64,000 nt of DNA from Apostichopus japonicus (GCF_037975245.1 NC_092571.1:607501-671500), one strand, 5' to 3'. Counted from the stretch's first letter, positions 45,181-58,741 are shown. The notes: generated by a model from the sequence alone, not told the origin. Program-made: numbers and translations.

Positions 45181-47896
45181 CTGTATAAAAAAAATAAAAA
45201 CAGAAAACAATTGTGAATGCAACCTTTCTAGCAAATTGTAAATAACATTACAAACTTGCAATTAGCTTTTGATAATTAATGCACCAAGAGTACTACCCTT
45301 TCTGGCTTGATTAGAGCCTTTGAGAGTGTAGATATCAGATGGCAATATAAATAAATATAAAAATAATCTAAATAAATCTAAAAGATTGATAAGGAGAAGA
45401 TAAAAGAATTTTATACTAAAGGGAAATGCCGATCTAGTTTACGGCCAATTCATTCGTGTAAGCTTTTAATATTGTGAATGGACCTTGAAAGCTGTATAAG
45501 CCTAGTGTAATCTGTCTGACAAATTTGAGAGCGGTTGAATGAATTTCTATTCAGGAGGATAGCTGGGTGTTGAGAGAAACTATTGAAAAAGAGCAAATAA
45601 AACTGCACAATGGAATCTGCTATGGCAGTTGTGTAACATTTTTTTCTTCAAATACCTATCCTAGCTCATAGGCCTGACATGTTAATGGAATACATATGGA
45701 CCACGTACCTCATGCATTCAGCTTATAAATGCTAGGCTTAGGTCAAAATTAATGTTCTTAAGCAGCACTGTTATCACTAAATCACTTTGCTTTTTGTCAT
45801 CTAAAACAATGTTTATTTGCATTATTGTAACTGCAAAGTCATTCACCATATATGCATATCAACTGATGCTTAAAGTTTGCATCCCTTTGTTGGCCAGTGC
45901 AAGAGTATAGGTGTAATGTTACCGACCAGGTAATATGTTGTTCAATGTCCAAATAAAGACAGAAATACTTCTATAAAGAATTACAGAAATGTATTGAGAG
46001 GTTAACACTCGGAAGGCCAGATCGCAAGAGGCCGATCCTTGAACATACAGGCTATGCACCAAACAGTAATGATGTTGGTGCGCGACATATAAAGTAGCTC
46101 TTAAACGTATAGCTTAATAATGTCACAATAGGGAGTATGTGTGGAGATTGCCCAGAGAATGAAAGATCTAGCTCATTCATTTGTACTCAATAATATAATT
46201 TACTGAACATATATTAAAGATGATCATGATGGCGGTACATTTAGTAGATTTTAATGACTCGCTCTGCAGCCATACAAATTTTTTACGCTAAGAACATACT
46301 TTGGAAAATGTTTTAGCTGCCTATAATTAAAACAACAGTAAAACATGTATAGATAACTTTATAATTATCTGATATGAATTTCCAAATGCAAAGAAAACTG
46401 AATTGTGATGTAAAGCAAGAATGACGCATGGACATTACAGAGTTCAGTAGGTGAATTATTGTCATAACTACAGTAAGTATCCGATAAAATTTCTAAACAT
46501 AACTAAAGCACCAACAAAGCCCTGGGCTTTTGTCCAAAGTCATCCCCAATGAACCCATGTGCTTATTTAACAACATTTTATTTGAGTAAAAAATGCTACT
46601 TGGTTAGTAAACAAGAAGTCTTTCCTTTCTATACTGTTGCTTCCATACTGTAAGTCTACAGTGTGAATTTCTGTCAGTAATATACAAAATTCTGCAAGTT
46701 CACTTCAAAGATTAATTTGTAACATTTCAAAATGCTTACAAGAGATACTGTACCAAAGTATATCTTTTTCCATTCCAATGTATGCTTCCTACATCAGTGA
46801 GGTGTAACCCTGTCATCTCAATGACAGATCCCATGGCAATTTTCTGATTAACTATCAATCACTCATCCAGGTACTTAAACATGACATTTTTTTCTTATTT
46901 GTTCCGTGCTATCCTTTTTATCCTGTCAGCGCAGACAGAAAATCACCACACACAGACATTTTTCCTAGTTGATAATGTCCGTCCGGGCAGAAAATCCTCC
47001 GGACACAATTCCCCCCGAGAAAGTTGTCCTACAGACACAATTCTCAGGGAAAAGTGTCTGTGAGACGCCCGGACACTATTCCCTGCCACACCAGCACTAG
47101 TATTACATTTCACTATCTATCCATTGCTTCAAAATGGCTCAAACCGTATAGAAATCAATATGAAGTCAAAATAGTGTTAAATGCATGTTCACATACATAA
47201 CCCTGACTTTTCTTTCCTTGTGTCTATATGTACACATTATACTTGTAGCTTTTGAGTGTGTGTGAATGTGGGATGAAGAGTTGGGGTGTGAGTAGTCTTG
47301 GCCAAGTCGTTTGTAATAGGGTTAAAATTTCTCGCATGCAAACTGTACATGCCTCAGAGTCCGTTTCTGCCTACCACGAATATGCTTGCCCACTGTTATG
47401 CCTCAGAGTCCGTTTCTGCCTACCACGAATATGCTTGCCCACTGTAATGCCCGAGGATCTGTCTGATACAAACGTCTTGGACATTTCTCCAAAGAGGGAC
47501 GTGAACTTATGCAAACTACAAAATCTTTATTTAAATTATTGATTCAAAATTGCATATCATGTGAGATCATGTTTCTTCCACAGCAATTAGCGACCGTTTT
47601 CGCAGTGTACAAACCAATATAAGGCCAAGCGATTGTTCACTGCGGGAGGCAGGGCTTGAATAAACATTTTGGGGGTAGTCATGGGCCCAATTGGCGAACC
47701 TGATTGGCTTGTTTGCTTTTCTGAAGCAAATCTGCCAAAATCAATGGATAGAAAACATAAGAGCTTGGGAGAAATGTGCAAGACCCAGCTAGTATCATCT
47801 AAAGCGATGCTGTATATCTTCCTGCTCGCCACACTGTGAAGAACCACTGCTGTAAGTACAGTAGATTATACGAGCATAGGCCTTGTAGATTCTTAC
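45181..47896. other. unassigned DNA, possible intron
   Basis: No exon with supporting splice sites was found. Repeated GGACACAATTC-like words occur at 46980-47090. Confidence 0.35.
47349..47446. repeat. two-copy 49-bp tandem duplication
   Basis: TGCCTCAGAGTCCGTTTCTG plus CCTACCACGAATATGCTTGC occurs twice in tandem, nearly identical. Confidence 0.9.
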
Positions 47897-47992
47897 ACGC
47901 GTGTTTGCATGTATCAGGGATGCAATGCAGATCACAACCGTCCCTTTCTTCCCTCCCAAAGCAATTGATGTCCCATTCTCGTTTAACCCCAT
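47897..47992 (-). CDS. possible first coding exon of the minus-strand gene
   Basis: ATG followed by 32 codons (MGLNENGTSIALGGKKGTVV then a short hydrophobic stretch) up to CGT|GTAAGA, a strong donor in phase 0. It would join the phase-0 exon at 45180 and give a 153-residue protein. The link is inference from phase alone. Confidence 0.25.
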
Positions 47993-49086
47993 TTGCCTAG
48001 CCTACGCGTGGAAATAAGGCCTTGTTCATTATAACTCAAGTTGTAAGTGCATTATGACGCCCCCCCCCCCACCATGCATTATCTTTGACTGTTCGTTTGC
48101 ACGTCGGGAGTCATTATGTTTATGGCAGGACCCTTCGTCTTAGGCCAATTAATAACATATAGGCCTATGCGTAATTATGATACATCTAGGCCTAGCCTGC
48201 CTAGACCTAGATGCTGTGTTGACAATTAATATTGTACCTTAGGATTATTCTGGCAATGTTTCCTTTTTATGCCACACGTGCGGTAAGAATTGCAGTAATC
48301 CCCTAGTCCTTGTAGTTGTACGGACACCCTAGTACTAGTGCTGGGTCTCTGTCTCTGACACAGGCGCTCTAGTGGATAAGCAGTTTGCTAACAGTGTTAT
48401 TTTATTCTGACAGATGTTGTTACAATTATTTACAGCATGAAAAGGGTATCCACCGGAGGAATGGGAATCCAATGATGATTGTAACGTTAGTCTCTCCAAA
48501 TGAAATCTTTGTTTACAATTTTTCAAAAAGGTTTCATGATTATGAAATCTGCAACTAAATTTCAAATTCCACAAGAGATTCGTTCGAGTGAATGTTTCGG
48601 CGGTGATGTTGATTAAATTTCCAATAGTACTGACTGTGAGTTTTCAACAGATTGTCTGTACTGTAAGTCTGAACCATAGAAATTGATTCACACACAAACA
48701 GCACACACAACTTCAGTTCCGATCGGTTAGTGCGAAGGGGTGTACATATGTCGCGCATGCAATTCATTTTGCTGCTTTGGCAACAACGCATGTATGTGCA
48801 CAAATGTGTTCGGCAGACTTAAAAATTAGTGGTCAATACCATAAATGGTTTCTCTTATACCGAAAAAAAATCCAACTTTACAAGTCACCATCGTGTAATA
48901 ATTCACTATGCAATGAAAATATGTATTTGAAACATTTACTAGTAGAAGCTTGATATTGAATGATAAAATCCTGTCTTTATTCATTTACATCACTTACATT
49001 ACAATGAACAACGCTGTTTGGCAACAAACTTTAAACCAATGGGAAAATTGAAAAATAAATTGCTGACGATATTTCATGCTGACCAA
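47993..49086. other. unassigned DNA
   Basis: No feature recognised; short minus-strand frames at 48335-48803 lack motifs. Confidence 0.35.
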
Positions 49087-49799
49087 GCATAATCGTAGGA
49101 AGCGGGGGGGGGGGGGGTGGGGCAATTCGCGCAATATGCTGATAATTTTTTCAGGCACCTACCGAAAGTAAATAAAAAAGTAAAAAATTGCAACGTGTTT
49201 TACAATGGTTAAAAGGTGTTAAGACTCGCGCAAAAAGAAACGTCTAATGCCGGTAATCTGACCTAGTTTCGAATGAGGTAACAGGTGTTTTAAACCCTAC
49301 CATCGATCCCAGAAAATACACACACAGCTTGTTACCGTCGGTAATTAGACACTAGTGCACAGTCAGTACATACAGCTGCGGTCAATACCCACAGCACAGT
49401 ATACAAACGATACAGCGATGGACATCTCAGGTTCAGCTAAAGATAACAATTAAGGTATCACGTTTCATTACTGTCTGCATTTTGTAGCGACACGAACAAA
49501 ACGTCACTTGCAATCAACAGAAAGTTAACTTTTTTTCAGATGGCCGCACTCGGTTTGGGGAGAGTCCAATGCCTTTAAACTTATTATTATCATTATTATT
49601 GTAGCGACTTCCCCAAAATGGTATACAACACGGCAAATGATTGTATGTAATTTGCATGCGGTTTAATAACCGATGCATGCCTATATGTACATTAACGTGT
49701 TGAACGCGCGCGGGGCGCGTGAACAATTTTGGTTATATTTTTCGGGCAAGTCGTAACGCCCCCCCCCCACCCCAATCAAATTTGGCTCCTACGTCTATT
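49087..49799 (-). mobile_element. CATAGG-family TIR element, copy C, with nested insertion
   Basis: Inverted relative to copies A and B: GCATAATCGTAGG at the left and GGCTCCTACGTCTATTC at the right. Flanks of the nested element match copy A on both sides (AATAATAATGATAA on one side, CCATTGTAAAACACGTTGCA on the other, as read in copy A orientation). Confidence 0.85.
49209..49578 (-). mobile_element. piggyBac-type MITE with TTAA duplication
   Basis: TTAA at 49209-49212 and 49575-49578 border a 362-bp element inserted in copy C; copy A at 4.4 kb shows the same site with a single TTAA. The element is an inverted homologue of 53913-54231 over its length (GAAACGTCT, AATCTGACCTAGTTTCGAAT, TCTAGACCTGAGATGTCC-like blocks). 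No transposase. Confidence 0.92.
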
Positions 49800-50734
49800 C
49801 GACCAAGCCTCTTTGAATATGAATCAATTAAAGATATGAGATGAGTTCAAACCTCTTTTTCTGTTTCCATACTGAAAGGTTCCCAGTAAAGCAGACGGGA
49901 TACACACCTTTTAATTTATTGCTTCGTAAGCAACTGCGGGTCGTTTTAAGCCTTACAAATGAAAACTGGGTAACTGATGGTAGCTAGCCTACAGATGTGA
50001 TATCGCATATCTTATATGATAGACGATTTGACATTCCTGATGATGAGTGGCAGCATAATTGATGTTCTTTTTATTCCATACTTGGAAACTTTAATCAAAT
50101 TCAGCATGGATTCAAAATGTCATCTGACAGACTTTAATAATCAGCATTACTTTTACGACAAATGTGGGAGAAGCCCGCAATAATGGATTACAACTTACAC
50201 TTCGGGTGGCTTTCAATTCAACATTTTAACTCAAATTTGGAATCTTTTCAATTTAGAAAGTCATTTCTAAAAGGTCCTTATTTTCAAGTAAATTCTAAGA
50301 AGGCTTGTATTTGTCTAGGTGGCTGAAAATTTTCTTCAAAAGGGCGCCCTCTGTTCCCAAACTTTTGGCATTGTTCAGAAAATTGTATCACAAAAGTTCG
50401 AGCTCTATGAAGACGTTCTATTTAAGCGACGGTAAGCACTTGATTTCTCCCGTAACACATTACACTATCTCACGGTAGAGACAATTTAACTTAGTTGATG
50501 AAGGGCTTCATTGTGTATGACATTGTTTATTCTGCTTCCACAGCGTAACTTAGAGGAATCTGGTCGGATTTAACCGATTGTATTCAACATTTTAAGAGAC
50601 CGATCCGTAGCGAGCGCCAGGTGAGGGTGAGGGTGCTTCGTGTATGAGGAAATCGGCTTCAACGACCCCATTGTCACCCCCCTCCCTCATACACTGGGGC
50701 ACGTTGTTTAACTTTGAGGCCTGTTCAAATGTTG
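49800..50734. other. unassigned DNA
   Basis: No feature recognised. Confidence 0.4.
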
Positions 50735-51545
50735 AATGATTCTTTCTTCTTCAGCCGTTGTCGATCCACTGCTGGATGAAGGCCTCAGCATGATATCTCC
50801 AACTCTCTCTCTCCCTTGCATATGTGTACCAATTGGTTTCATTCCAGAATTGCTGTATTTCATCTCTCCATCTCTTTCTTTGCCTGCCTCTGTTCATTTT
50901 CCCGTCAAGCGGTGTCCATACAGTGATTAGCGTGCTCCATCTTCCATCTCCCGTTCTAGTGACATGGCTGGCCCATGTCCAGTTACGATGTTTGATTACT
51001 TCCATATATCCTGTACCTTTGTCTGTTCCCTTATCCATCTATTGGTTTTGTGATCTTTGTATGTTATGTTCAAGCATACTCCTCTCCGTGTTATGTTGTG
51101 CGGCTGCTAACTTACTTTCCATTTTAATTGTTACTGTCCATGCTTCTGATGCATATGTCATCGATGGGAGCATGCATTGGTCATACACTTTCCTTTTTAA
51201 GCATAACGGTAGATTGCCCTTCATGATGTGGCTGTATCTGCCAAATGCTTGCCACCCTGCTTTGATCCTCCTCCTTATTTCATTATCTTGATTCCTTTCG
51301 GTGAGAGTGAACCTTTGTCCCAGGTAAATGTATTCAGATACATGTTCCAATTCTGTTCCATTAATGATGATTGGTTTGTGTTTAACTGATTGGTCTGCCA
51401 TTACTTTGGTCTTCTTCATATTCATTTTCAGTCCTCTTTTCCTGCTTGCTATGTCCAAGTCCTGTAGCATGCTCTCCATTTTGTTGAAGTTGTTAGCTAT
51501 GATGACTACTGAATGATTACAGTCAACTATTATTTGTTTGAGATC
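50735..51545 (-). pseudogene. RTE-type LINE fragment, 3' part of RT
   Basis: Minus-strand frames read GLKMNMKKTKVMADQ, GTELEHVSEYIYLGQRFT, EIRRRIKAGWQAFG, MLPSMTYASEAWTV, then after a frame break NWTWASHVTRTGDGRWST, RGRQRKRWRDEIQQF and FIQQWIDNG. This is the classic C-terminal half of endonuclease-reverse transcriptases found in many animal genomes (KTKVM ... YLG ... ILTYGAETW ... W-GHVAR--D-RW ... GRP--RW-D). The catalytic YADD part is absent, so the copy is 5'-truncated. Confidence 0.9.
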
Positions 51546-51585
51546 AATGTTGTTATCCTTTCAGCTTTCTGCACGGCGCATAAAG

Positions 51586-52029
51586 TGGGTGCCCCCCCCC
51601 CCCCCCAATCATCCCTCCGTCTTTCCTGATGTGGTTTTCTATATAAAAGAAAACTAAAATTGCCTGGTGTTTTGCAAACAAAATTGTTGGCCTACAGAGA
51701 TACCTGACCTGCGTCATCCAAGCAAAGCTGAGGCATAAGGCAAGGGGCGTACATACGGGAAGGTACCCCTCCAATGAAACATTGTATACTCTGCTTATGT
51801 CTCGTTCAACTGGAGGCAAGTGGTTGGAAAATACTTATTGGATTTACACCAAAACTTTTATTTTCATTGGAGAGTACCTTCACGCTGATGCCTCGAGTTA
51901 AAATCAGATTAAATATTTGGAAATGGAAATATATGCTACTTAATTAAACATTATAAATCCTCTTTGATCTTGCTTTATACATTTTCCCATCTTTTTTTTT
52001 GCAGAATTTGTAAGTGTGTGTGTGTTTAT
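51586..52029. other. unassigned DNA with a C run
   Basis: A C run at 51592-51606; otherwise nothing recognised. Confidence 0.35.
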
Positions 52030-52460
52030 GCGTTGTCCTAGTGCCCCAAGGACAACATGCAAATTCTCATATAAAACTTTCCTATATAAAAACTAGTGTA
52101 TCATATTTCTTTGGTATCAAAATGAGGCTTCGTTTTGAATCATAATTCTTTCTTATCTATCTTGATGTAGTTTTGATCAGGAGCATGCATCCTCTGTACA
52201 TGAAAGTTGATCTTTTTGACTTATTTCACATAAATTGTCCTAGTGACCCAAGGACTACTTGCAAATTCCCATATACATTTTCTTCTACAAAATAAAGTGT
52301 ATCCTTCTTTGGTATAAAAGAGAGGCTTGATTATGAATCATAAGTCTTACTTATCTAAGTTGATACATTTTTAATCAAGACCATGCATCTTTTCTAAGGG
52401 TAATTACTTTTATGTCTTGTTTCACATGTACGATCCTAGTGGCCCATATATCGAAATTTC
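52030..52460. repeat. about 200-bp tandem repeat, 2.2 copies
   Basis: TTGTCCTAGTGCCCCAAGGA at 52033, TTGTCCTAGTGACCCAAGGA at 52227 and CGATCCTAGTGGCCC at 52431 open successive units that share TATATAAAAACTAGTGTATC-like and GAGGCTTSRTT segments. Confidence 0.8.
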
Positions 52461-53912
52461 ATCTCAATACAGTGCATTGTGTCAATTGGATGTCATTAAC
52501 CACTCCTATGAAAGTTTTGACATTTCTTGTCGTTCTGGACTATGCTTCTTTCTTCTTACAGTTCCTGCGGCTGAGATCACTTGCATGATAACCGTACTCC
52601 ATGGACCAAATTTTATCTGGCCGGGGATTGACCCCTTTCCCCAATTTCTGACTTTGTGAAAGATCTCAAGTGCCCTTTCAGTTAAGATACTTTTGATCAC
52701 TTTAGAAGAAAGTTATATATGTAATTGTGGTCTAAGGGGCACTGGGACTATGATGCAAATTGCTGTAAAAATGAGACTTTCAGTAAAATATCTGCACATG
52801 GTCCTGATTAATTCATTGACAGGGAGGTTTGGTCGCAAATCATTTCGTCTGGGAGTCATTTCTGTGTACATGCTCTATGTTTTGAAATAAAAATGTATAT
52901 GCATCTTTTGAATTCAGTGCAAAACATGATAAGTAGTAGCGAGCGTGGAGGGTGTTAGCGTGTGATACCTTGTTAGGCATCTGAACCGCCCTTATTTAGT
53001 TACGACCTGTGAATTGGAAGCTCCTAAATTCGTAATCTTACTTACGCGGTTACGCCCTACACATCGTTCCTAACCCGGAATAGCATTTAACAGAAAGACA
53101 TTTTTTTTTCATTTGGCGTTCCAAAAAGACCTTGGTCGCGAACGGCCGGACCAGCTTTTGTGATAGGCCCATTCCATTCTACGTCACTTGAGCTGGGAAT
53201 TTCGACTTGTATGCTGCAGGTAGATTGGTAGTGGTACTGTTAGCCCGTTTTCAGTGCAGATTCATCACTATTTCAAACCTAATGTTAGTGGTACAGTGCT
53301 CTATATAATATATTATTTACCCCTCCCCCCCCCCCAAAAAAAACTGTATTCGTGAGCATGTTCCATCCTGGTTGAATTTTCTAAATACAATTACCATAGC
53401 CTATGTAGGCTAGTGTAGTAGTACGTACAGTAGGCCTAAGTTAGTACCTAGTCTGAGTACTGTTACTAGCCTACTACTGTAGTAGCATGGTGGGCCCATA
53501 ATTGACGCACCAACTTACTAAGGTAGTAAGGATTTGATTAACGATGTCCATCAACGAAATATCCAAATCACTCAACTGTATGCATTTTTCATATGTGTAG
53601 TTCCTCAGAACTAGTAATGATCTCAAAATATTGATTGAGCAGAATTTTACCACAAAATGTCTGCTGTGTCAAGTTTCATACCCCTAAATTGACATTTGTT
53701 GATATAATTATAGCCTAAGCAAACTGAGGTGTAGGACAAAGTATACATCCATTGACTTTGGATGCTGGTTGCTATGCTCTAAGCCTTTAAGCTCAGACTG
53801 GTCAGTTTCCAGAGAGTAGTGGTATTATATTGAGTAAGTTTGGTTCTTTCTAGGGAGTAAGATTTCCAAATGCCAAAAAAACATGCAAAACTGAGGGGAG
53901 GGTGTTAAAAGC
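52461..53912. other. unassigned DNA
   Basis: 52.95-53.25 kb has more CpG than its surroundings (ACGCGGTTACGCCC, GGTCGCGAACGGCCGGACC) and could be a promoter region, but no exon starts there convincingly. A C/A run is at 53323-53343. Confidence 0.35.
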
Positions 53913-54231
53913 TTAAAGGCATTGAAGAATCGCCCCAAACCATCTGAAAAAGTTAACTCTCCGTTGCTTGCAAGTGAAGTTTTTTTCTTGTCGCTTCAAA
54001 ATGCAGACAGTAATGAAACGTGATACCTTGTTATCTGTATCTAGACCTGAGATGTCCATCGCTGCTATGTACACTGTGCTGTGGGTATTGACCATAGCTG
54101 CATGTATTGACTGTGCACTAGTGTCTAATTACAGCAAGCTGTGCGTGTATTTTCTGTTACACCTCATTCGAAACTAGGTCAGATTGCAGGCATGAGACGT
54201 TTCTTTGTGCGCAGGTCTTCAATGCCTTTAA
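53913..54231 (+). mobile_element. piggyBac-type MITE with perfect short TIRs
   Basis: TTAA-AGGCATTGAAGA at the left and TCTTCAATGCCT-TTAA at the right form perfect inverted ends with the TTAA target on both sides. 319 bp including both TTAA, non-coding. Homologous to the insertion at 49.2 kb. Confidence 0.93.
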
Positions 54232-54260
54232 AGAAAAATTTGATCAGCATATACCTGAAT

Positions 54261-54508
54261 TGTATGTATGTATGTATATGTGATCTTCCCGCAAGCAGGA
54301 ACTCGCGAAAGAAGCCATGGAGGCTTTTAGGCTCGCAAGCTGACCGAAGCCAATCTCTCGGCACACATTCATTTAACGTCCATGTCGGGAAGTTGTTATT
54401 GAACAACACCCTTGCCAGACGACACACATTGCTGTCGGCGGGGAATCGAAACTGGGGATCTCATGACTGGGAGACGCCGGCGTTAACCACTAGGCTATAC
54501 ACTCCGCC
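54261..54508 (-). mobile_element. tRNA-derived SINE with (CATA)n tail
   Basis: Minus strand: GGCGGAGTGTATAGCC, A box TAGCCTAGTGGTTAACGCC, B box GTTTCGATTCC (54452-54442) 30-odd bases later, a body with GAGATTGGCTTCGGTCAGC, and a CATACATACATACA tail at 54261-54280. The layout (tRNA head, body, simple tail) is that of a SINE. It is unrelated in its body to the SINE at 34.2-34.5 kb. Confidence 0.82.
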
Positions 54509-57500
54509 TAGTGTTTTCAAACTCATGAAATACAGTTTACAAACTCATGTACAGTTTACAAACTCAAATACAGTTACAAACTCATGAAAAAACCGCCTTG
54601 GTTTCAAACTCATGAAATACAGTATGTAACTCTGCTTGACTGCATAAAGTTTTGGTTGCCTGCTGTATTGTTGCTAGTAATGTTTGAAGGTGCCTCAATT
54701 AGGAAGGTGCCTCAATTAGTAGCAGGATAGGTAACGCAAGACCACAAGAGCGTGAGCGGGCACTTTTTTTATTTTTTATCAAATAAACTCTCAGTACATC
54801 AGGGCGAAATACTCTAATACAAACAAACAAAGTAAAATAATAATAGGCTATCTTTAACATTTCCTGAAATTTGGACATAATTCTGTTCAAAGGAAAGCAA
54901 AAATCACACCTCGACTAAATTTAAAGTTTGACTTTAGGAACTGCAGTTTGCAAAAGCTGCTGATTCGTGGTCAAAATTCACATTTAATCAAAACCGTTAA
55001 CCAAGAAGCTGTTATTGTTAAACTCATACTTGTGATTAAACTGACATATCACGTATGAAAACCAACCTCCGGTGATAAACTTTTCCCCAAAATGAAAGGA
55101 AATAAACAAAATCAATTTGCATGTAGGCATAATCCTGTAATGTAAGTGGGCATCTTGACACTGGCTAGGCCTACCTTAATACTAGCTTAGGCTATTCTAT
55201 TTTAGTACTGCAAATCCACCAAAAAGATCTGAAAATTGTATTTAATTTCAAACAAACCACAGCTCAAATTCAGAATGGTAAGCCTATTGTTTTGCTGCAA
55301 AGTTTCAGCGATTAATTTTTGGTTTGCTATAGCCTAGGCCTAAGAGTAGGATACCAATCTTGCCAATTTACGCCTAGCCTAAAGTAAGGCATACAGTACA
55401 GAGGCTACAACTACCGTAAGATAGATCTATGTTTCAGTAGGACTAACACTAACAGCATAGGCTACTGTAGGCCTAATTAGTAAGATATAGGCTTTATCTA
55501 TTTTAAGCTATGCTTTGGTCTAACATAGGCTAGGTCTACCTTCAGCTAAGTTGTAGTTGTAGAGACACCAAGAAAGACTTTGACACTATGATGGTCTGGG
55601 TGTTACTGTAGTGTTAGTCTTACTCAAGTTCTAACTATGTATCTTCCTAGGCTAGGCATTGGCTATAAACAAGGCAAAGCTGGTCACAGGACCAAGTGAC
55701 AGTACCATTAACAATCAAATGACCAGGGATGAGTGTGAGCTAGACATCCCTGGAATGTAGGCTACAATGCAGGCCTACAGATTACATGTAAATTACATAG
55801 AATTGATTAGAGTTAGCCTAGGATTAAACAGAATTACAAGGACTGCACAGGACATGTCTGTAGTAGTCATAATACCCCTACAACCAAAGTGTGTACTGTA
55901 GCATGAAGGCAATAGAGCTGGGTATCCACAACTCTATGCTAAGCTACAGCCTGGCATACCTACAGTATTTAATGCCTATACAGTAGGGCATAGTAAAGTT
56001 AGAAAAAAATGATAAAGATTACATGCTTAACAATGCTCTACTTGGTTAGCATTTTCTATGTCTTACTAAGTTACTATATTGTATAGTTTACTGTACATAG
56101 GTCAATGTGTTTAAATGGTGTAAAAATGCATAATAAATTCAATTCGTCTTCCTATAGTTCTAGTTCAACCCACCCCTCACTTCATTGGAAGGTAACAGTA
56201 TTTAAGTGTTCTGTACAGATCACTGGTCAATCTTTTACAAATGTATTCAAAATGAAGGCTTCAGTTTGAAAAAAGCAACAGTTATTCTTAAGCAAGAGCT
56301 GTGTCTCATGAGAGAATCTGAAAATTCTTTGCAAGCAAAGGAGAGCATACATGTTCCAAAATCGTCAGGTTTGCCTCATTCTGCAAAATATGTTTTGGGT
56401 GGCCAGACGTCTTGCAATTATTGCGTTGTCCTCCCTGGCATAACCTCTTTCGATATTAGGGAATCCTACAGCTACACATTCTTAAAACTGTAATTGTACC
56501 TGTACTGTATTGGCTCCAATGAATGCAGACTTACATATAAAAGGCTAAAAGCATATGCTTTTTCCTACTGTACAAAACAAAAACAATTTCATTGCAGTTA
56601 TATTATGATCTGATATCAACTGTACTGAAACTGTTCTTCAAATTGTTTACATTTTCATGGTATGTTCCCTGCAGGGATTCCCAAAGCTTTAAAACTTGAT
56701 TCATTACTAGCCCATGTTATCTCTTTGAGTCCTTGATGTATCAGCTGAACAACTTTTTGCAGTATCGCTAATTTGCTTTGCAAAATGGTAAATTCAGAGC
56801 CTTCAAAACTGCTACACAAACATTGACACTAAGCCTTTTATTCGCTAGTGTCTTCTCAGCCATCTCCATCCCTGCCACCCCAGCTATAAGAATAGCCCAT
56901 GTCATATGAAAAATACCCCAACTTACTGTCCAGCTATATAGTCTATTTACCATGTCAAATCACCATACTTTGGAGAAGTTTGTAGTTCGACCTTCGAAAA
57001 GGCACATTTTTTACTGAAAAATATAATTATCACATATTACAGCATATTTAAATTGATCTAACTCCACAACACAATGTTAGAATATTTATCTTTAATTTGT
57101 AATTACTCTTTCTGATGGGCAGGCTCTAGTGCAGATAGTCATAGTCGCAATCTATAATAGTTGCGAATCTTGCGATTACACTTTGGAAGTTCGATTAATC
57201 GCGCTCAAAACCTAAGTTGTGATTACTCGACTACAAACTAACACTACACATAAACTGCTTTTGAAAAATAGCCTTACCTATCAAAAACAACACTAAAGCA
57301 GTGTGTCAGCAAATATTGCAAAAGTACAGGTTCTCACAATGCTACACTAGCACTGTGCTGTGTTAAAAATCGACAAGCACCTGCCCCGGTACGATTCATG
57401 CGCTTACTTGTCAGTAAAACGCTTGTTCTGCAGTGCAACATTCAGTCCTAGCAATATTTGATCATTGCTCATAATCGCAAATTCGTAAGATATAAATCTT

Positions 57501-58730
57501 ATACAGTACAACTGCCAAAGTATTTGTCATTTCTTCAAATATGTTTACAATTACTTCATTACTGGCTTGGATCACATTTATCGTATGTCTTATCGAGTGT
57601 GTCCATTGCAATGTAGTTTAATTCCAATAGCCTGCTTTCGCACTAGGCTAGAGACTTAAACCTAGAACATTGAACGTCCTTCTACAGAACACTCTTGCAT
57701 ACTAATCATCGCACCGCTACAAGGTGTTACGTCTATTCATTGTTTGCACATATGCTTTATTATTGCTAGTAGTTGTAGTAGCCTCATAGATTAATTCCGA
57801 AGTTTTTGATTTAAAGGATTGGTTCAGGTGTTTGACATGTCTATTTTGTATGAAAGAGCACAAAAAGAACAGTGAAGAAACTACCATGATAGCATGCTCT
57901 GTTAAGGAGTTAGGACACTTTGAAGATATCAAAATTTCTTTTCTTTTCAGGAATGTGAGGATGTGACATCACAGCTACAGTAGTCAGATTTCAGCAGTTT
58001 CTACACAATCTGATAAAACTTTAAACTTGAATATCTCTCTAACTGAGAAAGATATTTGAACAGTTTTTTCACCATTGTGTTTCTTTTATTGTCCTCTTTC
58101 ATATAACATAAACATGTATGACAACTGAAGCAATCCTTTAATGTGAACAATTTTAAGAATATTAGTGATTGAAAGTTGTTCACAGTATTTGTTTGGTAGA
58201 TATTTTAACCTGATTTAGATACCACATGTTACTTTTAAGACACAACAAAATACAAACACAACAAATAAAGACGTTTGGACTGTATTTAAAAATGACAGTG
58301 TTGATGTCATAACTGTAACAGAGTAATCGCGAGAAGAGAAATGCGATTTTTTAGCATGGTATTTTGTCAGTGCTCTTTTGATCTTGCATACTCGTCAGCT
58401 CCGTTAACTCGATTATAATTGTAGTAACATTCACGCCTACTGATTCAACTACTTAATTAGTTTTGCGGATGCAATTAGCTAAATTTAGCCTATAGCCTAT
58501 TACAAGCTTACAGTTGGCCACTGCGTAATAAAATACATATTGCCTACCTAACCGCACTCTATGGAATGTCACGAACCGTATGCACAACAACGTCGACAAC
58601 GTTCGTTCTCATCCTTTCTTTGATTCGTCCTTAGTTGTTGCACGAACAGCATGTTATGAAGCTAAGATAGCAATCGTACGTGATACGCACTTCCTATAAA
58701 TAATTATTACACTGCTAATACATAACGATA
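54509..58730. other. unassigned DNA
   Basis: No gene with splice support. 55.1-56.0 kb is unusually rich in TAGGCCTA/TAGGCTA words. A 95-codon plus frame at 56206-56493 and short minus frames at 56768 and 57717 have no recognisable motif. Confidence 0.35.
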
Positions 58731-58741
58731 TTTGTTTTTAG

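Noticed and set aside
56206-56493. 95-codon plus-strand frame as an exon
   Set aside because: No recognisable motif and no convincing splice signals; left as unassigned.
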